Translations under genes and position numbers: made by a program
Shown here: positions 1-7,325 of the stretch, piece after piece
How the letters are laid out: every line of letters begins with the position of its first letter
How positions within the stretch are numbered: the stretch's first letter is position 1
The notes under the pieces: generated by a model
Databases searched by the model: none
The model's input: the letters and a program-made list of their open reading frames with translations, nothing else
What the model was told of the DNA's origin: nothing
Source: CAYLZN01 sp964387935
GTDB taxonomy: Bacteria > Acidobacteriota > Vicinamibacteria > Vicinamibacterales > JAFNAJ01
Assembly: GCA_964387935.1 (NCBI GenBank)
Contig: CAYLZN010000091.1
Span: forward strand, 1-18,168
Length of the DNA stretch: 18,168 nt
Reading direction: 5' to 3'

Positions 1-414
1 GCGCCCGATCTTGCCGCGGCGATGCGTGCCGGCCTGCTGGACGGCGCGCTGCGGGGGTTCGCGGGCGAGCCGGGGTTTCTGCGCCGTTCCGCGGGCCCTG
101 GTTGGGCGCTGGTCGGCGACGCTGGGTACTTCAAGGACCCCTTGACGGCCCACGGCATCACCGACGCCCTGGTCGATGCCGAGTACGTGGCGCACGCCAT
201 CCTCGCCGGGGGCGATGACGCGCTCGCCGCCTATGCCGCGGACCGTGACCGCCGCGCGGCGGAGATGTTCGAGGTCACCGACCGTATCGCGTCGTATTCC
301 TGGACGCTCGAGGAGGTCCGCGCGCTGCACAGACGATTGTCGACGACCATGGCCGACGAGGTCACGGCCCTTGGCGCGTTCACGAGCCGGCACTCGAGAG
401 AGGCGATTGCATGA
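1..414 (+). CDS. FAD-dependent monooxygenase / oxidoreductase, C-terminal part (5' end outside window)
   Basis: The reading frame is open from base 1 to the TGA at 412-414, giving the last 137 residues of a protein that starts outside the window. The segment LVGDAGYFKDP at about residues 37-47, followed by HGITDALVDAE, matches the second FAD-binding motif of group A flavoprotein monooxygenases and related halogenase-like oxidoreductases. In that motif an Asp after Gly contacts the ribityl chain, and a helix with small residues follows. After it comes the usual helical tail. The substrate cannot be told from this part, and the Rossmann GxGxxG end is not visible. The 3' end overlaps the convergent phosphatase gene by 35 bases, so the two transcripts are antisense to each other at their ends. 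Confidence 0.8.
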   Translation, partial: APDLAAAMRAGLLDGALRGFAGEPGFLRRSAGPGWALVGDAGYFKDPLTAHGITDALVDAEYVAHAILAGGDDALAAYAADRDRRAAEMFEVTDRIASYSWTLEEVRALHRRLSTTMADEVTALGAFTSRHSREAIA

Positions 415-3190
415 CACGCACCACGACGACGGTCTGATCGTCGAACTGCTCGACGGCGCCTGCAAACTGCCGGGTGTTGTCGAGCAGTTCGTCTCTGAGC
501 GCGGTTGCCGACTCGTGGCGACCGGCCGCGTCTGCCAGCCAGTCGACGACGCGACTGTCGCCGAACTCCTCGCCGGCCGCCGACTGCGATTCGATGATGC
601 CGTCGCTGATCAGGAGGAAGACGTCGCCCGGGTCGAACGTGAGGTCGATCGCCTCCAGCGAGCCACTGAAGAGCTCCCGCCCGGACAGGCCGAGCGCCAG
701 GCCGCGGGGGAGCAGACGACGCAGGGCGCCTGTCGCGCGGACGTAATGGTAGAGCGGCAGGTGTCCGGCGCGGACGAGCGTGGCACGCCGGGCCGCCAGG
801 TCGAACACGACGCCGAGCGCGGTGACGAACGAGCGACTGTCCACATCCCGGCACAGCAGCGCGTTCGCGCGCACGAACAGCGAGCGCAGATCCAGGTCGA
901 ACGCGTGCAGCGAGCGGAGGATGCCCTGCAGCCGCGACATGTGCAGGGCGGCCGACGTGCCCTTGCCGCTGACGTCGCCGACGATGATCGTGAGGCGCCC
1001 CCGCCCGTCCTCGAGATAGTCGTAGAAATCGCCGCCGACCTCGAGCGCGGGCACCGACACCGCGGCGATGTCGAGCCCGGGAACATCCGGTGTGAACTGG
1101 GGCAGTGATTCGAGCTGGATGCGACGGGCGATCTCGAGTTCGTGCTTGAGCCGCTGCTGCTCGGCGAGGTCCTCGTAGAGGAAGGCGTTCTCCACCGCGG
1201 GCGCCATCTGACGCGCGATCCCGTCGAGGAACTCGAAGTCCGCCGTGCTGAATGCCGTCTCCGACTTCTTGTCGCCGACCAGCAGCACACCAACGAGCGT
1301 GTCGCGATGGCGGATCGGGTACACGAAACGCACGCGAGCGCGCGTCAACACCTCGCGCAGGTGCTGGGCGACGTAGTCGACGCTGACCTGGCGCGTCGCC
1401 GACCCGACCGCCTCGACGATGTCGTGGGACGCGGAGGCGCAGCAGCCATGCCACGCGTCGGGCTCGAACCCGAATGGAGAGCGGGCGCAGTGCGTGCGTG
1501 CCCCGTGCACGAAGACCACCCCCGCGCGTTCCACGGGCATCAGGCGTGCGAGCGTGTCCACCAATCCATCAGCGAGGCCGTCGAGATCCGGGCGCGTCGC
1601 CATCAGCATCGAAAGGTCCTGCGAGGCACGCTTGTAGTCGTACTCGGCCCGATGGAAGCGGGTTGCGAGCCACAGTTGGCCGTCCTTGCCGACCTTCCGG
1701 AAGAGGAACGCCAGGCCGATGGCGCCGAGCATCAGGACGAAGCGTTCGGTCCACTGCCGGTCTTCGGGGGACGCAGGATCCTCGAGCACTTCGACCGAGC
1801 CGCCCCTGATTCGGACGTCGGGCAGGCCGAGTTCCAGCGAAGGCAGCCGCAGGAGCAGCCAGACGAGCGCGGCGACCGACAGCAGCGCCCACAGCAGCGA
1901 CGCCACTGAGTACTGCACCGTCCGGCGGACGCGGAGATCGAGATCGAAGAGGCGGTGCCGGCCGATGACCCATGCGTACGCGGCGGGAATGAAGACCATC
2001 CCGATGCCGACCAGCGCCGGATTCGGCGCCAGGCGGCCCGCGGCCATGGCGATGCCAAGCGCCAGGGCGGCCGCGCCGACGCCCCTGCTGGCCCACACCA
2101 CGGGCCGCAGGACCCGCTGTTCTTCCGCCGGCCGCGTTCGCCTGAGGCCGCTCGTGGCGACGCCCACGGCCACGAACACGGCCAGTACCGCCAGCAGCAG
2201 CGCGATCCCGGCACCGGTGCGCGCCGCCAGGAGGGTGACACCGGCCACCAGGCTGGCGACGAGGGTGGTCCACACCATGACGGGGACCGCCCACGGCCTC
2301 GTGTGCAGCGCTGGATGGGGACGAGGGAAGTAGAGGCTGGTGATACCGGCCAGGGCGAAGCCCACGAGCAACGAGCCGCCCATGGCCAGGTCGCGCAGCG
2401 TGCTCGAGAGCGTGGGCTGCGTGAAGGGCCGGACGAAGAACACCGCCAGGGCGAACCCGTGGGCGAGCAGCGCAAAGCCCAGCAGGCGCGCGGCAAGCAC
2501 GCCTGGCCTCGCCACGACGAGAAACGTCCCGAACAGCATCCAGGCGATCCCGCTCAGAAACGCGGCGGCCGCGCCGAGTGTGAAGCCGAAGGCCGCGAGC
2601 TTGACCTGCAGCGTCATCGGTCGGCCGCCACGCAGGATCTCGTAGGCCGTCGTCCGCCCCGCCTGTCCGCGACGCATGATCAGATCGGCTTCGAGGGCCG
2701 TCGTGAACGTCTGCCCGTTGATCCGCGTGATCACGTCGCCGGGGCGCATACCGGCCCGATCGGAGGCACCTCCCGGGACCACGGCGATGACCACCACCGT
2801 GCCGGAGGCGTCGAGGAGTGTCACGGCCGCCATGGCGCCGGCGTCGACGGTGGCCGTCAGCGTGGCCTGCTGTGCGGGGCGGCGTACGGCGATCTCCACC
2901 GAGCGTTCGCCAGCGGCGGCGATGCGGGCGGCGGCGTCCTTGACATCGCCCACTGGCTGCCCGTCGATCGCCCGGAGGAAGTCCCCCGGCTGCGGGACAC
3001 CCGCCCCCGCGGCGTTCTCGATCGCGACGGGCCCGACCAGGACGCGCGACGGCGCGTTGACGAAGAGGTTCTCGTCGGTCGTGCTGGTGCCAGCCCAATA
3101 GAACGTGTGGGCCGCGACCGCGAGACCCAGGAGGAACAGCGCGATCGCGCTCCAGCGGATCCAGGCGAGGCGGGAGGAAGAGGACGACAT
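380..3190 (-). CDS. Membrane sensor phosphatase: PDZ-PDZ, multi-pass membrane region, GAF, SpoIIE/PP2C
   Basis: 936 residues. An N-terminal membrane helix (about 12-32) precedes two PDZ-like modules, about 50-120 and 125-200; the second has GGASDRAGMRPGDVITRING. A bundle of membrane helices follows (about 204-450), then the conserved RHRLFDLDLRVRR stretch (411-423). A further helix lies at 483-497, a GAF domain at about 530-672 and a coiled linker at 674-697. The C-terminal third is a SpoIIE/RsbU-type PP2C domain: GGDFYD at 719-724, GDVSGKG at 738-744, SDGIIES at 862-868 and FDDQTV at 916-921 supply the metal-binding aspartates. Such enzymes usually dephosphorylate anti-sigma-factor antagonists. 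No such partner is in the window, so its target is unknown. A likely ribosome-binding site (AAGGTGAG) lies upstream of the ATG. By inference the PDZ modules lie outside the membrane and the phosphatase inside. Confidence 0.9.
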   Translation of the reverse strand: MSSSSSRLAWIRWSAIALFLLGLAVAAHTFYWAGTSTTDENLFVNAPSRVLVGPVAIENAAGAGVPQPGDFLRAIDGQPVGDVKDAAARIAAAGERSVEIAVRRPAQQATLTATVDAGAMAAVTLLDASGTVVVIAVVPGGASDRAGMRPGDVITRINGQTFTTALEADLIMRRGQAGRTTAYEILRGGRPMTLQVKLAAFGFTLGAAAAFLSGIAWMLFGTFLVVARPGVLAARLLGFALLAHGFALAVFFVRPFTQPTLSSTLRDLAMGGSLLVGFALAGITSLYFPRPHPALHTRPWAVPVMVWTTLVASLVAGVTLLAARTGAGIALLLAVLAVFVAVGVATSGLRRTRPAEEQRVLRPVVWASRGVGAAALALGIAMAAGRLAPNPALVGIGMVFIPAAYAWVIGRHRLFDLDLRVRRTVQYSVASLLWALLSVAALVWLLLRLPSLELGLPDVRIRGGSVEVLEDPASPEDRQWTERFVLMLGAIGLAFLFRKVGKDGQLWLATRFHRAEYDYKRASQDLSMLMATRPDLDGLADGLVDTLARLMPVERAGVVFVHGARTHCARSPFGFEPDAWHGCCASASHDIVEAVGSATRQVSVDYVAQHLREVLTRARVRFVYPIRHRDTLVGVLLVGDKKSETAFSTADFEFLDGIARQMAPAVENAFLYEDLAEQQRLKHELEIARRIQLESLPQFTPDVPGLDIAAVSVPALEVGGDFYDYLEDGRGRLTIIVGDVSGKGTSAALHMSRLQGILRSLHAFDLDLRSLFVRANALLCRDVDSRSFVTALGVVFDLAARRATLVRAGHLPLYHYVRATGALRRLLPRGLALGLSGRELFSGSLEAIDLTFDPGDVFLLISDGIIESQSAAGEEFGDSRVVDWLADAAGRHESATALRDELLDNTRQFAGAVEQFDDQTVVVVRVMQSPLSSAGS

Positions 3191-3271
3191 GCGACAGGCT
3201 CACCTTGATCGGACAGACCGGCGGGCGGCGACCGGCGGGCGACCAGCGGCCTGAACGTGCTGGCCGCGCGC

Positions 3272-3313
3272 CGCCAGCCGGTAGCCGCGAGTCGCCAGCC
3301 GGTCGCCGCAAGC
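3272..3313. repeat. 21-bp intergenic tandem repeat, two copies
   Basis: Two adjacent 21-base units, 3272-3292 and 3293-3313, are identical at 18 of 21 positions. Both begin CGCCAGCCGGT. They lie between two minus-strand genes, upstream of the phosphatase start. The stretch just before them (3258-3274) contains TGCTGGCCGCGCGCCGC, which recurs exactly at 7251-7267 in another intergenic gap. Function is unknown. It resembles the short GC-rich dispersed repeats common between genes of soil Acidobacteriota. Confidence 0.7.
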
Positions 3314-3326
3314 CGATTGTTGAGGT

Positions 3327-3758
3327 CTACTTCTTCCCGTATCCCGTCACGACGCACTGACGGCCGGTCATGGCTTCCTGCAGGGGGTTCTTCACCTCCT
3401 TGCCGTCGACCGTGTAGCGGGTTCGTGTCTGGCCGTCGGTGCCGGTCTTGACGCTGGTCGAGGCGCGCGTCGCCGTGTCGAGGTCCCGGTAGTACGCGGC
3501 GACCGCCTTGCGCAGGCTCTCGGAGTACTTGCACGTCATGAGCCCGTTGTTGGGCATCTGCTCGACATACAGGCACGCACCGTCCTTCAGGCCCTCGATG
3601 CGCTTCTGCATCGACTGGCCGGTGAACGGGTGCGTGAACGCGCAGGAGTACTGCTCGCACGCCTCGAGTTTCGCCGCCAGATCGACGCACTCGTCAGCCG
3701 CACGAGCCGGGGAACCGATGGCCGTTACGCACACGAACGTCAGCAGGACACGTCGCAC
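3327..3758 (-). CDS. Small secreted Cys-rich protein of unknown function
   Basis: 143 residues. I chose a GTG start at 3756-3758 because GGAGGGTGAT sits directly before it. The ATG one base pair further upstream is in another frame and stops after six codons. Residues 1-20 form a signal peptide ending in PARA, so the product should be exported. The mature part has six cysteines (24, 34, 39, 62, 76, 135), enough for three disulfides, and a basic, polar second half with no membrane helix. I do not recognise the family. It is in the same direction as the phosphatase gene, with a 136-base gap containing a tandem repeat, so co-transcription is possible but not shown. The open frame, signal peptide and strong ribosome-binding site support it as a real gene. 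Confidence 0.75.
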   Translation of the reverse strand: MRRVLLTFVCVTAIGSPARAADECVDLAAKLEACEQYSCAFTHPFTGQSMQKRIEGLKDGACLYVEQMPNNGLMTCKYSESLRKAVAAYYRDLDTATRASTSVKTGTDGQTRTRYTVDGKEVKNPLQEAMTGRQCVVTGYGKK

Positions 3759-3818
3759 ATCACCCTCCAGCGAAGGTTCCGGGCCACCATTGTGCCAGAG
3801 TCCGGGTCGCCCGCAGAG

Positions 3819-3831
3819 GACGTGTCACGTC
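3819..3831. promoter_or_regulatory. Inverted repeat GACGTG-T-CACGTC upstream of the Cys-rich gene
   Basis: A perfect 6-1-6 inverted repeat lies 61 bases upstream of the GTG start at 3758, in the divergent gap between that gene and the PEP-CTERM gene. The position and symmetry fit a dimeric regulator site for the minus-strand gene. No regulator can be named, and a match this short can occur by chance. Confidence 0.25.
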
Positions 3832-3938
3832 TCCGCACATAGCGGCGACCTCGCCATGGAGAACGAAGTCAACCTCTGACCGGTGTTTGCCGATCTCCTT
3901 CGTGCGGGCGACGGCGTTCGGGGGCCGTTCATCTGCGG

Positions 3939-3968
3939 GTAACGTCTCGTGAGATCAGCAGTTACGTC
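3939..3968 (+). promoter_or_regulatory. Direct repeat GTWACGTC spaced 22 bp, upstream of a sigma-54-like promoter
   Basis: GTAACGTC at 3939-3946 and GTTACGTC at 3961-3968 are in direct orientation, 22 bases apart, which is about two turns of the helix. They lie 26 to 55 bases before the -24 box of the downstream promoter candidate. A 10-base palindrome, CCGACGTCGG (3977-3986), lies between them and that promoter. This could be an activator site, but it is closer than the usual 80-150 bases for a sigma-54 enhancer. Confidence 0.3.
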
Positions 3969-3993
3969 AACTCACGCCGACGTCGGTCCAGCC

Positions 3994-4009
3994 TGGCAAG
4001 CGGCTTGAA
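3994..4009 (+). promoter_or_regulatory. Putative sigma-54 (-24/-12) promoter of the first PEP-CTERM gene
   Basis: TGGCAAGCGGCTTGAA matches the RpoN consensus TGGCACGNNNNTTGCW except at two positions. GG at -24 is present and the spacing is exact. The -12 GC is GA here, which is the main weakness. It ends 48 bases before the ATG, giving a leader of roughly 40 bases. A similar element occupies almost the same position before the other PEP-CTERM gene. Confidence 0.5.
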
Positions 4010-4057
4010 TCTCCGACCGTCGTGGGACTCTCGCGCCCGAGAGTGCCCGGAGGTGAC

Positions 4058-4891
4058 ATGTCTCGGAACCTGATTGGCCGTACCGGCGTTCTCGCCCTGA
4101 TGCTTGCCTGCCTGCTCCTGGCTCCCGCAGCGGCGTCCGCGGCGATCTACTTCACGCCGAGCGATCCGGATATGGACGACCTGGATCACTACAAGATGTA
4201 CTCATGGCAGATCGCCGGGAACGGCCTCGCCGCCGACAAGATCGTCACGGGCGCGACGCTGAAGTTCTACAACATGTACAACTGGGACAACAACGCGAAC
4301 ACCCTCTACCTCGATCTGCTCAAGACCGGGCTCAGTGGGGTGCGGTCCTTCGTCGACGACCTCAACGCGGGCTCGACCGCGCTCAACGACGACTTTCTCA
4401 ACCCCAGCCGGCCCACCGGGACGTCGACCGGGCAGACCGGCTCGATGAACAACAACAACGCGAGCTGGCTGATTCCCATGTCGTCGTCGAACGTCGTCCA
4501 CGACATGACGCAGCGGTCGTTTGCGGGTCCCGGCAGTCATCCGGAAACCTCGCCCGGCCAGAACTACCCAGGTGGGACCAGCTCGAACGGTGTCGACGGG
4601 GCCTGGTCGTACGAGCCGGGCTGGAATACGAACCAGTGGACGTACACCTACACCTTCCAGCAGGCGGATCTGAACTTCATCAACAACGTGGCCATCGTGG
4701 ACGATGGCGAGTTCACCATCCTGCTCGACCCGGACTGCCACTTCTACAACGACAAGATCAAGCTGACCCTGGAACTCACCGACCGGCCGCAGGGGTCGAA
4801 CCCGGTCCCCGAGCCAGGGAGCCTGTTGCTGCTGGGCACGGGCCTGGCGCTGGCCGGTCGCCGCTATCGGGCGCTCAAGCGGCAGCGGTAG
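4058..4891 (+). CDS. PEP-CTERM sorting domain protein (secreted, exosortase substrate)
   Basis: 277 residues from the ATG at 4058, chosen because CCGGAGGTGAC directly precedes it; an upstream in-frame ATG at 4022 has no such site. Residues 1-28 form a signal peptide (positive start, Leu/Ala core, ASA end). The C-terminal 28 residues are a PEP-CTERM tail: VPEPGS, a Leu/Ala/Gly membrane helix, then RRYRALKRQR. Such tails direct processing by an exosortase, which removes the tail during export to the surface, often alongside exopolysaccharide. The mature region (about 29-249) is rich in Asn, Ser, Thr, Gly and aromatic residues, consistent with a beta-sandwich. DPDCHFYND near the end looks like a C-terminal strand segment seen in other PEP-CTERM proteins. 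Ligand and role are unknown. A TPR lipoprotein gene follows 72 bases later. Confidence 0.9.
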   Translation: MSRNLIGRTGVLALMLACLLLAPAAASAAIYFTPSDPDMDDLDHYKMYSWQIAGNGLAADKIVTGATLKFYNMYNWDNNANTLYLDLLKTGLSGVRSFVDDLNAGSTALNDDFLNPSRPTGTSTGQTGSMNNNNASWLIPMSSSNVVHDMTQRSFAGPGSHPETSPGQNYPGGTSSNGVDGAWSYEPGWNTNQWTYTYTFQQADLNFINNVAIVDDGEFTILLDPDCHFYNDKIKLTLELTDRPQGSNPVPEPGSLLLLGTGLALAGRRYRALKRQR

Positions 4892-4896
4892 TTCGG

Positions 4897-4910
4897 GCCG
4901 CTGAAGCGGC
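4897..4910 (+). terminator. Small hairpin after the first PEP-CTERM gene
   Basis: GCCGC-TGAA-GCGGC forms a five-pair stem with a four-base loop, six bases after the stop codon. No T-run follows, so it is not a classical intrinsic terminator. It may instead protect the 3' end or reduce read-through into the TPR gene. Confidence 0.3.
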
Positions 4911-4963
4911 GCGCGGGGATGGTCGATTCCCACTGGGATGGGGTCCGCCCCGCGGAGGCCGCC

Positions 4964-7240
4964 GTGTCATCGAAGCCTGCCACCATCCTCATAGCCCTGA
5001 CGCTCCTGGCGGCCGGCGCCTGCTCGAAGGACCCTGAGCAGGCATTTCGGGACTACATGGAGAGCGGGCGGCGTTACGCGGACCAGCAACGGTTCGCTGA
5101 AGCCGCCATCGAGTTCGCCAACGCCGTGCAACTCGATCCGCGATCGGGCGCGGCCCGACTGACCCTGGCGGAGGCCCACCTCGCCGCCGGCAACACGCGC
5201 GCGGCCTTTCCGCAGCTGATTCGCGCTGCCGACATGCTGCCAGACGACCTCGCGGCGCAGCTTCGAGCCGGCCAGCTCCTGCATCAGGGCGGGATGTTCG
5301 ACGAGGCCAAGACCCGGGCGAGGAAGGTGCTCCAGAAGCAACCGGGCCACGTCGATGCGCTGCTGCTGCTCGGCAACGCGCTGGCGGGTCTCCGCAGCCT
5401 GGACGAGGCGGTGGAGGTGATGCGTCGTGCCATCGAACTCGACCCCGAGCGAGCGGGTACTTATACGAACCTGGGCGTGCTGCGTCTCGCGCAGGGTGAT
5501 CAGCGCGAGGCCGAGGACGCGTTCCGCCGGGCCATCGATGTGAGTGGCGGCTCGCCGGAGACCCACGTCGGTCTCGGGAACTTCTACCGGGCCGTCGGCG
5601 ACTCGTCTAACGCCGAATCGATGCTCCGTCGTGCGCTGGAACTCGCCCCGGACGACCTGGCGGCGCACCGCGCCCTGGCGGCGCTCTTCGTGAGCTGGAC
5701 GGGCCGCGAGGCCGAGGCCGAAACGCATTTCGCCGCGGTGGCCAGGCTGTCGGGTGCGCCCTCGGACCGCGTCGTGCTGGCGGACTACTACGTCGCGCGC
5801 GAGCGACAGGCCGACGCGATCGCGGCCCTCGAGGCGCTGGCCGCCGAGCCGGGCCAGTTCGTCTTCGCGAAGGCACATCTCGCACTGGTTCGATTCGTGG
5901 CAGGACAGCGAGAGCTGGCACGGACGGCGATCGATGAGGTCCTGGCGCGCGACGCGGGCCACGTGGGCGCGCTCGTCCTCCAAGCGCGCCTCTTCCTCGC
6001 CGAGCGTCGCTACGATGACGCGCTTGCGACGATCAAGCGGGGTCTCGACGCGGACCCGGGTTCCGGTGAGGCGCACCTGACGAAGGCGCGGATCCTGCTG
6101 GCACAGGGGCGGTCCGACGAGGGCCGCAAGGCGCTGTACGCGGCGCTCTCCGCGAGCCCAGGCCTCCTGCCGGCCCAGCTCGCCCTCGTGGAGCTGCATC
6201 GTGAACGCCGTGAACTCGACACGGCGATCACGATCGCCACCGACGCCATTCGGGAGCACCCGGCCAGCCTCGAGGCGCGGCTGGCGAGACTCCGGGTGTG
6301 GATGATCCGCGACGACGATCACGAGAAGGCGGCGGCGGACCTGCGCGAGCTCGCGGCACGGCTGCCGCGTTCGGCGGACGTGCTCGCCACGCAGGGCGAG
6401 TTCCAGCTCAGTCGCCAGGATCCGGGCGGAGCGCGCCGCGCATTCGGGGCGGCACTGGACGTCGAGCCCGCGCACACGCGGGCCCTGACCGGGATGGTGG
6501 CGCTGGATCTGTCCGGGCGGAAGACCGCCGACGCCCGTCGCCGGGTGGATGAGGCCCTCAATCGGCGCCCCGGCGAGCTTCCGGTGCTGCTGCTCGCCGC
6601 CAGGGTTCACGGGTTGGCCGACGACACCGCCTGGGCCGAACGCACGTTGCGCAGGGCGATCGAGCTCGATCCCTCGCGGCCGGAGCCGTACGCCGAACTC
6701 GCGCAGCTCTACCTGTCCCAGAACCGGATCGACGACGCGACGCGTCAGTTCGTCGAGGTCGCACGCCTCAATCCGCGATCGGTTGGTGCTCCCACGATGC
6801 TCGGGTTCCTGCACTACGTCACGGGACAGCGCGACGAGGCCGTCGCGTGGTGGGAGAAGGCGCTGGCGCTCAACCCGCAGGCCGCGGCAGCCGCGAACAA
6901 CCTGGCGTGGGTCTTCGCGGAGTCCGGGACGAATCTCGAACGCGCACAGCAACTGGCGACCCTGGCCCGCGGCAAGCTCCCCAATGCCCCGGAAGTCGCC
7001 GACACGCTCGGCTGGGTCCACTACAAGCGCGAGGCCACCTCGTCGGCCCTCCGATTCCTCCAGCAGGCCGTGGATGGCGATCCCAGGAACCCCGTCTACC
7101 AGTTCCATCTGGGCATGGCCCACTTCCAGGCCGGCAACGATGCGAAGGCGCGAGTCGCGCTCACGCGGGCGCTGGACCTCGACCCGAACTTCGGCGGCGC
7201 GGCCGAGGCCCGCGAGACGATCCGGCGGCTGGTCTACTGA
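4964..7240 (+). CDS. TPR-repeat lipoprotein resembling PEP-CTERM system TPR lipoproteins (PrsT type)
   Basis: 758 residues from a GTG at 4964, preceded by GGAGG five bases upstream. The ATG at 4919 would place 15 polar residues before the signal peptide and lacks a good ribosome-binding site. Residues 1-19 form a lipoprotein signal with the lipid-attachment Cys at 20 (LAAGAC, then SKDPEQAF). The rest, about 30-750, is continuous TPR repeats with recurrent A-x3-F/Y and LDP elements, making a long superhelical scaffold for protein partners. The start CSKDPE followed by Q-RFAEAAIEF and QLDP resembles the TPR lipoproteins that accompany exosortase loci (TIGR02917 type, about 900 residues). Position directly after a PEP-CTERM gene supports this. 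Other TPR lipoproteins of Acidobacteriota start similarly, so the exact family is not certain. Expected location: lipid-anchored in the periplasm. Confidence 0.85.
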   Translation: MSSKPATILIALTLLAAGACSKDPEQAFRDYMESGRRYADQQRFAEAAIEFANAVQLDPRSGAARLTLAEAHLAAGNTRAAFPQLIRAADMLPDDLAAQLRAGQLLHQGGMFDEAKTRARKVLQKQPGHVDALLLLGNALAGLRSLDEAVEVMRRAIELDPERAGTYTNLGVLRLAQGDQREAEDAFRRAIDVSGGSPETHVGLGNFYRAVGDSSNAESMLRRALELAPDDLAAHRALAALFVSWTGREAEAETHFAAVARLSGAPSDRVVLADYYVARERQADAIAALEALAAEPGQFVFAKAHLALVRFVAGQRELARTAIDEVLARDAGHVGALVLQARLFLAERRYDDALATIKRGLDADPGSGEAHLTKARILLAQGRSDEGRKALYAALSASPGLLPAQLALVELHRERRELDTAITIATDAIREHPASLEARLARLRVWMIRDDDHEKAAADLRELAARLPRSADVLATQGEFQLSRQDPGGARRAFGAALDVEPAHTRALTGMVALDLSGRKTADARRRVDEALNRRPGELPVLLLAARVHGLADDTAWAERTLRRAIELDPSRPEPYAELAQLYLSQNRIDDATRQFVEVARLNPRSVGAPTMLGFLHYVTGQRDEAVAWWEKALALNPQAAAAANNLAWVFAESGTNLERAQQLATLARGKLPNAPEVADTLGWVHYKREATSSALRFLQQAVDGDPRNPVYQFHLGMAHFQAGNDAKARVALTRALDLDPNFGGAAEARETIRRLVY

Positions 7241-7250
7241 CCCCGGACCA

Positions 7251-7267
7251 TGCTGGCCGCGCGCCGC
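7251..7267. repeat. Dispersed intergenic GC-rich repeat
   Basis: TGCTGGCCGCGCGCCGC is identical to 3258-3274. It continues with AGGCCGCT, and GCCGCAGGCCGCT recurs at 11696-11708. All three sites are in gaps between genes. Here the repeat lies between the TPR lipoprotein and the S9 peptidase genes, which are in the same direction. Confidence 0.55.
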
Positions 7268-7325
7268 AGGCCGCTGGCCTATTGACGCCCGCCGTGTCGT
7301 CCAATCAACGACTATCATGGGCGCC

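Noticed and set aside
1955..3208. A 417-codon plus-strand open frame opposite the phosphatase gene
   Set aside because: Low-complexity, charged product without motifs, fully inside a gene with clear PDZ and membrane segments on the other strand.
6549..7325. Upstream in-frame extension of the S9 peptidase
   Set aside because: It overlaps the TPR lipoprotein gene in another frame, and a typical signal peptide begins at 7326.
7282..7325. TTGACG at 7282-7287 as a promoter for the S9 peptidase
   Set aside because: No -10-like hexamer at 16-18 bases downstream; the gene may instead be read from the TPR gene upstream.
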